DNA of 10,711 nucleotides from JAAYJR01 sp964495655 (GTDB lineage: Bacteria; Bacteroidota; Bacteroidia; Bacteroidales; Prolixibacteraceae): positions 1 through 10,711 of the forward strand of contig CAZBWK010000118.1 in assembly GCA_964495655.1 (NCBI GenBank), given 5' to 3'. A program made the translations under genes and the position numbers. The notes under the pieces were generated by a model that worked only from the letters and a program-made list of their open reading frames with translations, had not been told where the DNA came from and searched no databases. Each line of letters opens with the position of its first letter. Position 1 is the stretch's first letter. This document shows positions 1 through 5,927 of this stretch, piece after piece.

Positions 1-506
1 ATTAATTGTTTGGTTTGTAATATTATTTCTTTTAATGAATAATGATATTTTGTTAGTATGTATAAATCGTAATAGTCGCGTATGGTATTGCGCTCCGCGA
101 TGGTTGCCATTTTTAATGAAGCGATGGTTTTTGCCTTACACACTGCAATGTTATTGAAACGAAATGTGTGCTGATTTACTTTAAAAGGTATGGCTACAGC
201 TCCGGTCGTGAAGAAAGTTACTTTTGCATTATTGATAATAAAGTCTATTTGCCAGGGTGCATCCTGCCGGATAATTTTGTAGTCAGGGAAAAGTTTAGCT
301 ACATTTCGTTTAATGGACTGTATATTTAGTTTCTCTGCATCGATAACGAAATCAAGATCTTCTGACATGTTATTTCCTATTTGCATAGCGAGTGCCGTAC
401 CACCAACAAGTGTATAGTCTTTTATAAAGCGGCTTTCACCCAGTTTATCCAATACAAGGAATGTTTTTGAGGGTATGAACTGCAGATTGATAACTGAATT
501 ATTCAT
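1..506 (-). CDS. AbiEii/AbiGii-family nucleotidyltransferase toxin, C-terminus beyond the left edge
   Basis: An open frame starts at ATG 506-504 and runs off the window with 168 full codons. It shows the family landmarks: LVGGTALA at residues 33-40 (glycine-rich nucleotidyltransferase entry), SEDLDF at 48-53 with the paired aspartates D50 and D52, a third acidic candidate D88 in WQIDFII, and the late RDYYDLYIL motif at 143-151. Members of this family are type IV toxins or abortive-infection effectors that transfer nucleotides, in some cases to tRNA acceptor ends; the target here is unknown. The usual length is about 200-300 residues, so the C-terminal part is missing only because of the window edge. 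It lies 177 nt downstream of a DUF6922-like gene on the same strand, the usual antitoxin-position partner, although in many such pairs the genes nearly touch. An alternative reading is a solitary housekeeping-like minimal nucleotidyltransferase. Confidence 0.85.
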   Translation of the reverse strand, partial: MNNSVINLQFIPSKTFLVLDKLGESRFIKDYTLVGGTALAMQIGNNMSEDLDFVIDAEKLNIQSIKRNVAKLFPDYKIIRQDAPWQIDFIINNAKVTFFTTGAVAIPFKVNQHTFRFNNIAVCKAKTIASLKMATIAERNTIRDYYDLYILTKYHYSLKEIILQTKQL

Positions 507-683
507 CTCATTATAATTGTTTATTTTAACGGTATGAGATGGAACTCGTCGTTATAATGGTTACCCTGTGTGAGCACCAGCTCATGACTCGTTTCATATG
601 ATTAAATTAATTATTTTCAAAGGTATCATATGGGATTCGCAATTTTAATCATCACCTTGGGTGTAAATATTTTACAAGCTCGT

Positions 684-914
684 TCAATACAAAAAGACTT
701 GTTTCAGGAAATGAATGTGTTTAGCATATTTTTCTTTGTTTTGCCATTTTTCTATTGCATCAATTATGTTTTGTTTTGGGAGGAGTGCTGCAAGTTTTCT
801 AAAATCGGTTATTTCTCCATAGGTGATCACTTGTTGAACCACTATACTCTCGGGCAAGTCAGCATTGATTTTATATGACCAAAAAATATGTTTTGAGAAT
901 GGAGCAATATTCAT
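684..914 (-). CDS. DUF6922-like small protein, putative partner of the AbiEii gene
   Basis: This is a 76-residue protein if the ATG at 914-912 is used. A TTG start at 935 would add seven codons, but that position lies inside a good promoter box, so the ATG is preferred. The sequence begins MNIAPFSKHIFWSYKINADL. The SKHIFW block, the hydrophobic helix around VVQQVITYGEITDFRKL, and a basic C-terminal helix match the small DUF6922 proteins found just before AbiEii genes in Bacteroidota. They are presumed to be antitoxins or regulators, without proven activity in this case. It shares the FW-block and the G-E/D-DfR block with the protein at 1030-1332 on the opposite strand, which makes the two distant paralogues. 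Its lower similarity at the C-terminus may be subtype difference rather than damage. Function is inferred from family and position only. Confidence 0.6.
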   Translation of the reverse strand: MNIAPFSKHIFWSYKINADLPESIVVQQVITYGEITDFRKLAALLPKQNIIDAIEKWQNKEKYAKHIHFLKQVFLY

Positions 915-932
915 TTTTTTAACCTGTTTTGT

Positions 933-940
933 CAAAATTA
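933..940 (-). promoter_or_regulatory. Candidate -7 box of the DUF6922/AbiEii module
   Basis: Read on the minus strand this is TAATTTTG, a full match to the Bacteroidota -7 consensus TAnnTTTG. No TTTG is seen at the -33 distance, so the promoter is incomplete by consensus. It would give a start site about 12 nt upstream of the ATG at 914, which is the reason that ATG was preferred over the TTG inside the box. Confidence 0.4.
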
Positions 941-1029
941 ATGATTTTATTTAAATTATTGTAGGCTCATGAGGTAATCTATGTATCTGCATTATTTTTC
1001 AATTACCCTGAATTCATTATCTTAGCTGT

Positions 1030-1332
1030 ATGAATGAGAAGCAAAAACCTGTATTCAACAAGCGCATCTTCTGGGATGTGAACTTTGATCAAATCGATTA
1101 CGATGCCAAAGCAAATTTCGTTATTGAGCGGGTTTTCGAGCGGGGTGATGTGGAAGATATCAGGCAGTGCCGGTGGTATTACGGGGACGAAAAGGTAACA
1201 GAGGTTCTTCAGAATGCCAAATATTTGCCTGAACACCGTATACACCTGGCAAGTGCCGTAACCGGCAAATCATTAAATGAATTCAGATGTTATATACTGA
1301 GGCAATTGAATCCGGAACTTTTTCCGTATTAA
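1030..1332 (+). CDS. DUF6922-like small protein next to a broken AbiEii gene
   Basis: A complete 100-residue protein. Recognisable blocks are FNKRIFWDVNFDQIDYD near the N-terminus (the family usually has LFWD-D---iD), NFVIERVFERGDVEDIRQ in the middle, WYYGDEKVTEVL, and a C-terminal FRCYILRQLNPELFPY that corresponds to the family's FRCY--kQ---hW-Y ending. This protein is therefore complete at both ends, unlike its neighbour. Family members sit immediately upstream of AbiEii nucleotidyltransferase toxins and are presumed antitoxins. Here the downstream gene overlaps by 46 nt, as in intact pairs, but is truncated. It is arranged head-to-head with the related minus-strand gene, with about 115 nt between the two ATGs. 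If the toxin is dead, this may be a relic antitoxin that could still neutralise related toxins; that is speculation. Confidence 0.7.
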   Translation: MNEKQKPVFNKRIFWDVNFDQIDYDAKANFVIERVFERGDVEDIRQCRWYYGDEKVTEVLQNAKYLPEHRIHLASAVTGKSLNEFRCYILRQLNPELFPY

Positions 1333-1430
1333 AAGAGTTGATGCAAATTTCGTCTCTTCAATCATTTTCTTTGGTTGGAGGCACTGCATTGGCTTTGCGT
1401 TATGGTCACCGGAGTTCTGGCGCATGTTAA
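1287..1430 (+). pseudogene. 5' remnant of a second AbiEii-type nucleotidyltransferase gene
   Basis: Forty-seven codons from ATG 1287 to TAA 1428-1430, overlapping the end of the DUF6922-like gene by 46 nt. The start reads MLYTEAIESGTFSVLKELMQ and continues into SLVGGTALALRYGHRSSGAC. Family members read GGTALAL--GHR-S-DLDLF at this point, so homology stops immediately before the catalytic Asp-x-Asp, which is absent. The remaining 150-250 residues are not found downstream, where a toxin-antitoxin promoter and a new operon begin 57 nt later. This is best explained by deletion or replacement of the 3' part when the neighbouring PIN cassette arrived, rather than by a point mutation. It cannot be an active nucleotidyltransferase. 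Confidence 0.75.
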
Positions 1431-1486
1431 AGAAAACCAGAACTGCAAAACAGGCATAAAAATTGTCGGTCTATTTCAGAATTTCT

Positions 1487-1494
1487 TACATTTG
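1487..1494 (+). promoter_or_regulatory. Candidate -7 box of the PIN toxin-antitoxin operon
   Basis: TACATTTG matches the Bacteroidota -7 consensus TAnnTTTG exactly and lies 18 nt before the antitoxin ATG at 1513. The -33 region has only ATTG at 1462-1465 with a 21-nt spacer, so the upstream element is imperfect. Transcription would begin near 1501 with a very short AT-rich leader. Confidence 0.5.
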
Positions 1495-1512
1495 ATAAAA
1501 AAATAAATTGCT

Positions 1513-1728
1513 ATGGAATCTTTAAGAATTGAAATAATAAATCCTAAAGCAAAACGGTTGCTTAAAAACCTTGCTGACATGGAATTAATCAAAATAAAAA
1601 AAGAAACGGTCAAATCCGATTTTTATGAATTACTTGACAAACTGAGGAGCCAATCTGAAAACACTCCTTCTTTAGACGAAATCACTAAAGAAGTTGAATC
1701 GGTCAGAAAAGCCCGATATGAAAAGTAA
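1513..1728 (+). CDS. Small antitoxin of a PIN-family toxin-antitoxin pair
   Basis: Seventy-one residues, MESLRIEIINPKAKRLLKNL at the N-terminus and DEITKEVESVRKARYEK at the end. The pattern (a short strand, then NPKAK-LL-nLADm-LI-i, a charged linker, and a terminal DEITKEVE-VR--RY) is characteristic of the small Bacteroidota antitoxins that precede COG1569-type PIN toxins. The N-terminal part likely forms the DNA-binding or dimerisation fold, and the C-terminal helix is the likely toxin-binding segment. That split is inference from the general layout of such antitoxins. The toxin ATG lies inside the last four codons, an 11-nt overlap that implies coupled translation with the antitoxin made first. 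Autoregulation through the promoter at 1487 is expected for the class, but I see no clear operator palindrome. Confidence 0.75.
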   Translation: MESLRIEIINPKAKRLLKNLADMELIKIKKETVKSDFYELLDKLRSQSENTPSLDEITKEVESVRKARYEK

Positions 1729-2125
1729 AAAAATTATTCTTGATACGAATCTTTGGATTAGCTTTCTTATCACAAAGGATTACAGCTTTTTAGATAAATA
1801 TATTGAGAATGGAAAAGCAAGGCTCGTTTTCTCCGAAGAATTGATTCAAGAATTTTTAACAGTTGCCAAAAGACCAAAACTGCAAAAATATTTTACGGAC
1901 AAAGACATTGAACACCTGCTTCACACCTTTGACAATTTTGGGATTTTAATAAAAGTAACTTCCCAAATAAAAATATGCCGTGACTACAAGGACAATTTTT
2001 TATTGAACCTGGCAGTTGATAGCAAAGCTGATTATCTTGCCACGGGAGACAAGGATTTACTGGGAATTAAAAATATAGAAAAAACCAAAATTCTTACAAT
2101 CAGGGAATTAAAAGATAAACTTTAA
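1718..2125 (+). CDS. PIN-domain toxin RNase (COG1569 / TIGR00305 type)
   Basis: A 135-residue protein starting at ATG 1718. A TTG at 1694 is also in frame, but the family starts at the (M)KkiIlDTN motif, which fits the ATG. Metal-binding acidic residues are visible in PIN order: D9 in ILDTNLW, E45 in EELIQEFL, D92 in CRDYKDNFLL, and D111/D113 in YLATGDKDLL. The C-terminal ILTIREL is typical of the COG1569 branch. These are Mg/Mn-dependent single-strand RNases that act as VapC-like toxins; the RNA target of this subfamily is not established. The gene overlaps its antitoxin by 11 nt. All catalytic positions are present, so the pair appears functional. A structured element with attC-like ends begins 11 nt after the stop codon. 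Confidence 0.85.
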   Translation: MKSKKIILDTNLWISFLITKDYSFLDKYIENGKARLVFSEELIQEFLTVAKRPKLQKYFTDKDIEHLLHTFDNFGILIKVTSQIKICRDYKDNFLLNLAVDSKADYLATGDKDLLGIKNIEKTKILTIRELKDKL

Positions 2126-2135
2126 AAAACACGAC

Positions 2136-2330
2136 GCCATAACAATGTGCAAATGTAATGCGGGCTAGCGTGGTGTTCCAGCTTTTTCGCCTTGTTCAAC
2201 CACCGCCAATACTTCTTTGACTGATGACAGTTTAAAAATAATATTTATCAAAAAGCCGGCCTGGCTCCGTGCAGGTTTGACAGGAAACCGTTTTAAAATC
2301 CTGTACTCCACTTGCACCAACCGTTAGGGC
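2136..2330 (+). repeat. Structured intergenic element with attC-like inverted ends
   Basis: The outer arms GCCATAAC (2136-2143) and GTTAGGGC (2323-2330) pair at 7 of 8 positions and resemble the R'' (RYYYAAC) and R' (GTTRRRY) boxes of integron attC sites. A second pair of arms, GTGCAAATG (2147-2155) and CACTTGCAC (2309-2317), pairs at 8 of 9 and sits where L''/L' boxes would be, with 3 nt unpaired on one side and 5 on the other. Inside are further hairpins: GCGTGGT with ACCACCGC (2168-2206, one bulge) and a perfect ACAGGA/TCCTGT (2280-2304). Together this could fold as a long cruciform or single-strand hairpin. Its place right after a toxin gene is where a cassette attC would be. It is longer than most attC sites and R' deviates at its last consensus base, so an unrelated structured repeat remains possible. 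No integrase gene is in the window. Confidence 0.4.
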
Positions 2331-2369
2331 AAATTTATATCTGACACCGAAAACAATAAATGAGTTAAA

Positions 2370-3014
2370 ATGAATTGTAAGTATGTATTTTTTATTTTCC
2401 TATTAGTGAGCGGATGTCAAAATAAGGTCAAAGAAAAAGAAACTATCAACAAGTTTGAAAAAATAAAAATCCTTGAAATACTAAATGAGAAAAGGAGTTC
2501 ATGCAAACTCAGTTCCATTTCTGATTCAGTTAAAGAAATAATTCTTGAAACCACTGAAACATCTCTAATTGGTGAGATTAAAGACATTCAGTTTATAGGG
2601 ACTAAGATTTTTGTATTAACAGATGAAGACATTATTGTATTTAACAACGATGGGAAATTTTTGAATACTATTGGGAGAAAAGGACGGGGACCAAGTGAAT
2701 ATTATTCAGTACCTGATTATACAGTATCCGCAGATTATGTCTTCATTCTGGACTATGGAAATAGAGTGGCAAAGTACAACAACAATGGAGATTTCAAAGA
2801 ATATATCACCTTGCCCAAACAGGCATCAAGAATATTACTGATATCAAAAAATACAATGCTATTTTTTATTCCTGATTCTCAATTTGATAATGATGAAGAG
2901 ATTTATAGCTGAATTGAAATAGACAATAATGGTACTACTCTAAATCAGGTAAAACCTTCTTTGCAAAGAAATTTAGACTCAAAATCTCGTTTAATTTCAA
3001 AGGATTGTAAGTAA
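2370..3014 (+). pseudogene. 6-bladed beta-propeller lipoprotein, interrupted and truncated
   Basis: The frame opens with a lipoprotein signal peptide, MNCKYVFFIFLLVSGCQ, with lipobox LVSGC and the lipidated cysteine at residue 16. It continues with the hallmark ILETTETSLIGEIKDIQF, then FVLTDEDIIVFNNDGKFL and IGRKGRGPSEY, the first propeller blades of the Bacteroidota 6-bladed-propeller family (outer-membrane-associated lipoproteins often found near SusC/D systems, function mostly unknown). An in-frame TGA at 2910-2912 ends the product after 180 residues. Reading continues in the same frame as IEIDNNGTTLNQ for 33 more codons to TAA 3012-3014, so the TGA is a mutation (perhaps from TGG) inside the family sequence. 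Full members have roughly 350-400 residues, so the last blades are also deleted, with the ATPase gene's 3' end only 14 nt away. A secreted half-propeller is unlikely to fold. Confidence 0.75.
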
Positions 3015-3028
3015 TTACCTCAGGTGAT

Positions 3029-4237
3029 TCATTGTACCAGACTTAAACAAAAATCTTTTATATGCATTCGTTTAATTCCTTTATAAGTAGATGTTTCAGA
3101 TAGTTCGTCTATTGTTACAACATACTTGGGGAAATTATCCCTGATCTCAAGTAAATTTCCAAATTCCCGCTCTATCGTTTGCTGATTTGTAAGCATATAA
3201 GCAACCTGGACATAAATTTTTTCTCCCGTTTTTTGTGCAATAAAATCAACTTCTTTTTTGCCTTCCACACCTATGGTTACTGTATAACCTGCCATTCGGA
3301 GGTGCAGATATACAATATTCTCCATAATTTTATGTATGTCGTTGGGATGATAACCCACAATTGCATTACGAATACCGGTATCTTCGAAAAAATATTTTTC
3401 TCCTATCTCAAATATTTTCTTCCCTTCAATTCCTGTACGTTTTACTTTAAAGATAAGGAACGAGGCTTCAAGATAACCAAGATAGTCAATGACGACCTGG
3501 GTTGAAATATTTATTTTTTGAGATTTGAGGTATTCACTGATCTTTTTTGAGGAAACGATATTGCCAATATTATCTGCCAGGAATGCAACTAAATTTTCTA
3601 AGAATTTCACATTTCTGATTTTATAACGGGCAATTACATCTTTAAGAAGTATTGTATTGTAAATACTTGTCAAATATTCAAAAGCAATTTGTATTTCCTT
3701 ATCCAGATTGATCAGATAAGGAAGTCCGCCAAATTTTAAATAATTTTGAAAACTATTGACTTCATCAGGCAAATTATGAAATGTCAAATATTCTGAATAG
3801 CTCAGGCCAAATACTTTTATTTCTATGTATCTGCCACTTAAGTATGTTGCCAGCTCACCTGACAACAATCTGGCATTGCTAGCCGTACAATAGATATCAT
3901 AATCCCCCCTTGTGGCAAGATCTCTTAATGTAATTTCAAAAGAGTCAATATCTTGAACTTCATCAATAAAAAGAGCTACCTTAACATTTTCTTTTACATT
4001 TTCTTTCAAATATCGAAAAAGGTCTTCTGAATTTGAAATACCTGAGAACTCGTGCAGTTCTTTGTTAATGTATATTATTTGTGTATCCGGACTATCATTT
4101 TGAATGATATCTCTTATCTGCATCAACAGATAGCTTTTCCCTACTCTTCGCTGTCCGGTTAATACTTTGATTAAAGATTTTTCAATGAAGGGTTTTATTT
4201 TATTAATATACAGTGGCCTTTTAATATAATCAGTCAT
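3029..4237 (-). CDS. AAA_14 / DUF4143 family P-loop ATPase
   Basis: A 402-residue protein of standard length for the family. Visible parts are a Walker A LTGQRRVGKSYL (residues 26-37), Walker B VALFIDEVQD (87-96), a sensor-like TASNA (118-122) followed by a conserved GRYIEI (135-140, candidate arginine finger R136), KFGGLPYLI (168-176), a winged-helix-like region around 225-265, and the DUF4143 tail with EVDFIA (329-334) and IYVQVAY (341-347), a PD-(D/E)XK-like fold in which the usual lysine is glutamine. The C-terminal RDNFPKYVVT is also family-typical. Members are common, often present in many copies in Bacteroidota and archaea, and their biological role is unknown; mobile-element or toxin-like behaviour has been suggested. 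All ATPase residues are intact. The gene is monocistronic, with palindromic boxes at its promoter that suggest autoregulation. Confidence 0.9.
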   Translation of the reverse strand: MTDYIKRPLYINKIKPFIEKSLIKVLTGQRRVGKSYLLMQIRDIIQNDSPDTQIIYINKELHEFSGISNSEDLFRYLKENVKENVKVALFIDEVQDIDSFEITLRDLATRGDYDIYCTASNARLLSGELATYLSGRYIEIKVFGLSYSEYLTFHNLPDEVNSFQNYLKFGGLPYLINLDKEIQIAFEYLTSIYNTILLKDVIARYKIRNVKFLENLVAFLADNIGNIVSSKKISEYLKSQKINISTQVVIDYLGYLEASFLIFKVKRTGIEGKKIFEIGEKYFFEDTGIRNAIVGYHPNDIHKIMENIVYLHLRMAGYTVTIGVEGKKEVDFIAQKTGEKIYVQVAYMLTNQQTIEREFGNLLEIRDNFPKYVVTIDELSETSTYKGIKRMHIKDFCLSLVQ

Positions 4238-4239
4238 AA

Positions 4240-4336
4240 TTCAATTATAATTTAAAGTTATATCAAAAATAATAAATTCTTCAATTATAATTGAAACTTT
4301 ATTTAAAAATTTAATTTCTTCAACTATAGATTTGAA
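4240..4336 (-). promoter_or_regulatory. Triple palindromic operator and promoter of the ATPase gene
   Basis: Three related inverted repeats occur at near-regular spacing. Box 1, 4240-4255, is TTCAATTATAATTTAA; box 2, 4280-4295, is the perfect palindrome TTCAATTATAATTGAA; box 3, 4319-4336, is the looser TTCAACTATAGATTTGAA. Their starts are 40 and 39 bp apart, about four helical turns, so bound proteins would lie on one face. On the minus strand a -7 box TATTTTTG (4264-4271) sits between boxes 1 and 2. Box 2 covers the place where a -33 element would be, and box 1 covers the expected start site and ends 2 nt before the ATG. This is the geometry of a repressor operator. The binding protein is unknown; the ATPase's own winged-helix region is a candidate. 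Confidence 0.55.
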
Positions 4337-4340
4337 AAAA

Positions 4341-4369
4341 TACCCTAAAAGATATTAAAAAATGGGGTA
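4341..4369 (-). terminator. Weak candidate intrinsic terminator downstream of mgtE
   Basis: Read on the minus strand, TACCC and GGGTA form a 5-bp stem with a 19-nt AT-rich loop, followed at once by six Ts (4340-4335). It lies 25 nt after the mgtE stop codon, the correct place. The short stem and long loop make it a weak structure. Confidence 0.3.
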
Positions 4370-4393
4370 AAGCTAATATTTCACCCAACCCCT

Positions 4394-5746
4394 TTACATG
4401 CCCAAGAACCAGCTAGCCAGGGAAAAATAGATCAGAATACCTGATATATCTGCCAGGCAGGTGATGAGGGGTGCACTTGCTGTGGCAGGGTCGAGTTTAA
4501 AATAGGTAAATATGAATGGGAGTGATAATCCCAGAATGCTTCCGACCAATACCGTAAAAACCATTGATAATCCGACTACCGTCATGATTTCAGGAGCCCT
4601 GAAACTGGCCACCAATCCTACTGCAACAGCCATTGTTGCCCCGAGCAGCAAAGCCACCAGCAGCTCTTTCCCGGTAAGCCTCAGCCAGTCCCTAAGAACT
4701 ACCTCTCCGGTGGCAATTGAACGCACCATAAGTGTTGCCGACTGGGCCCCGGCATTTCCTCCGCTGCCGATCAGCAAGGGCAGGAAAAATACCAGTGAAA
4801 CCATCGATTCGATTGTATTACCGAAACTTGCAAGGGCCGCTCCGGAAAATACATTCATAAATACCAGCGCCACAAGCCAGGGAATGCGCTTTTTATACAG
4901 AAGAAAAATTTTAGCTTTAGCCGGATTAAAAATCAGATCCTGAATAGATCCGAATTTGTGGAAATCTTCGGTAGCTTCCTCTTCTTCTACGTCCATCATA
5001 TCATCGAAGGTGACAATCCCCAGCAATACCCCTTCAGCATTTATAACCGGCAGTGCTACCCTGTCATAATCGTGGAAAACACTAATAGCTGTTTCCTGGT
5101 CATCCAGCACATTGAGCGCCACAAACCGGTTGTCCATCAGATCCTGAATGGTTTGGTCAGCTTTGGCAAGCAGGATCTCCCGCAACCTCATTTCGTCAAC
5201 CAATTTCCATTTTTTATCTACCACATAGATTACATTCATTGTTTCCGAGTCTTTCCCGAATTGACGAATGTGATCAAGTGCCTGTTCGATGGTCATTTCC
5301 GGTTTTACTGCAACATAATCGGGTGTCATCAAACGTCCAATACTTTCCTCGGGATATCCCAGTAACTGAATGGAAATTTTTCGTTCCTCGGGTGACAAAA
5401 GCTGGATGAGGCGTTGGGTTACCGGACCGGGCAACTCTTCAAAAAGTGCAGTACGGTCGTCAGGCGCCAGATCATTAAGCAGTTCTGCCAGCAGATGTTT
5501 CCTGTCGGCAAGGCCTTCTACCAGTTCCTGCTGTTTGTCATACTCCAGCCTGAAAAAGGTCTCGCGGGCTGTTTCGCGCGGAAGCAACCTGAAAAGGATA
5601 ATATCGTCGCCTTCTCTCCTAAATTCTTCTATTAATTCAGCTATCTCGGCCGGATCAAGCATTTCAATTTCCTGCCGTAATATTTTCCATTGACGGGTGT
5701 CAATCAGTTCCTGAAATTCTTGAACCTGAATCATTACTTCTTCCAT
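4394..5746 (-). CDS. mgtE: MgtE-family magnesium channel/transporter
   Basis: A full-length MgtE of 450 residues. The order is an N-terminal superhelical domain of DPAEIAELIEE / LAPDDRTALFEELP repeats (about 20-135), two CBS domains (about 137-200 and 203-258, with GRLMTPDYVAVKPEMT and FVALNVLDDQETA), a long connecting helix, and five membrane helices from about 285 to 448. Signature motifs are GSGGNAGAQSATLMVR (327-342) and LDPATASAPLITCLADISG (418-436); the aspartate near 433 corresponds to the pore Mg-binding aspartate known in Thermus MgtE. It forms a homodimeric inner-membrane Mg2+ channel gated by cytosolic Mg2+ binding between the N and CBS domains. Two starts are possible: ATG 5746, or ATG 5734 (MIQVQEF), which has GGAAG just upstream. 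The gene is transcribed alone from a promoter about 300 nt upstream, through a structured leader described separately. Confidence 0.95.
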   Translation of the reverse strand: MEEVMIQVQEFQELIDTRQWKILRQEIEMLDPAEIAELIEEFRREGDDIILFRLLPRETARETFFRLEYDKQQELVEGLADRKHLLAELLNDLAPDDRTALFEELPGPVTQRLIQLLSPEERKISIQLLGYPEESIGRLMTPDYVAVKPEMTIEQALDHIRQFGKDSETMNVIYVVDKKWKLVDEMRLREILLAKADQTIQDLMDNRFVALNVLDDQETAISVFHDYDRVALPVINAEGVLLGIVTFDDMMDVEEEEATEDFHKFGSIQDLIFNPAKAKIFLLYKKRIPWLVALVFMNVFSGAALASFGNTIESMVSLVFFLPLLIGSGGNAGAQSATLMVRSIATGEVVLRDWLRLTGKELLVALLLGATMAVAVGLVASFRAPEIMTVVGLSMVFTVLVGSILGLSLPFIFTYFKLDPATASAPLITCLADISGILIYFSLASWFLGM

Positions 5747-5795
5747 ACTCTAAATTTTAAAGGATTCGAAAATGTGAGAATTGAACTTTAAATTA

Positions 5796-5823
5796 CGGCA
5801 AGGTTATATATGATACATTGCCG
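5796..5823 (-). promoter_or_regulatory. Hairpin between the leader frame and mgtE
   Basis: CGGCAA (5823-5818) and TTGCCG (5801-5796) form a perfect 6-bp stem with a 16-nt AT-rich loop. It lies about 20 nt after the stop of the small leader frame and 49 nt before the mgtE ATG. An AT-rich stretch (TAATTTAAAG) but no T-run follows, so it is a poor classical terminator; a pausing or Rho-dependent role is possible. Confidence 0.35.
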
Positions 5824-5843
5824 CAACATATGGAACAGCTGAC

Positions 5844-5927
5844 TCAGTTATAGGTGTGCCAGCGGAATAAAAGCAAGTAGAGTGGAACCGGGGGATAATA
5901 AAGTAATTGATTAGCAGTCTTCAGCAT
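5844..5927 (-). CDS. Putative 27-residue leader peptide upstream of mgtE
   Basis: A small frame runs from ATG 5927-5925 to TGA 5846-5844. Seven nt before the ATG is AGGAGG (5940-5935), a perfect Shine-Dalgarno sequence, which is striking because the real genes of this window, as usual in Bacteroidota, lack one. The peptide begins MLKTANQLLYY, contains PPVP at residues 12-15, then a hydrophobic YLLLF, and ends FRWHTYN. Proline-containing leader peptides that make ribosomes pause control magnesium transporter genes in enterobacteria (mgtL, mgtP); the resemblance in logic is suggestive, but there is no sequence relation that I can show. The SD can be sequestered by hairpin B of the leader. An alternative is that the GGAGG is only a structural strand of the RNA and the frame is chance, which at 27 codons is quite possible. 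Confidence 0.3.
   Translation of the reverse strand: MLKTANQLLYYPPVPLYLLLFRWHTYN

Noticed and set aside
571..584. Perfect small hairpin TGAGC-ACCA-GCTCA between the DUF6922-like and AbiEii genes
   Set aside because: There is no T-run on either strand, and the stem is only 5 bp. It is not supportable as a terminator or operator.
521..601. Short minus-strand open stretch reading YETSHELVLTQGNHYNDEF with protein-like composition
   Set aside because: It has no in-frame start and is only 26 codons. It could be a gene remnant but cannot be told from chance.
630..878. An 82-codon plus-strand frame
   Set aside because: It is antisense to the DUF6922-like gene over most of its length and has no family features; it is the mirror of that gene.
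4512..5693. Several plus-strand open frames opposite mgtE
   Set aside because: They are antisense to a full-length conserved gene; the translations are low-complexity serine-rich or unlike any family.
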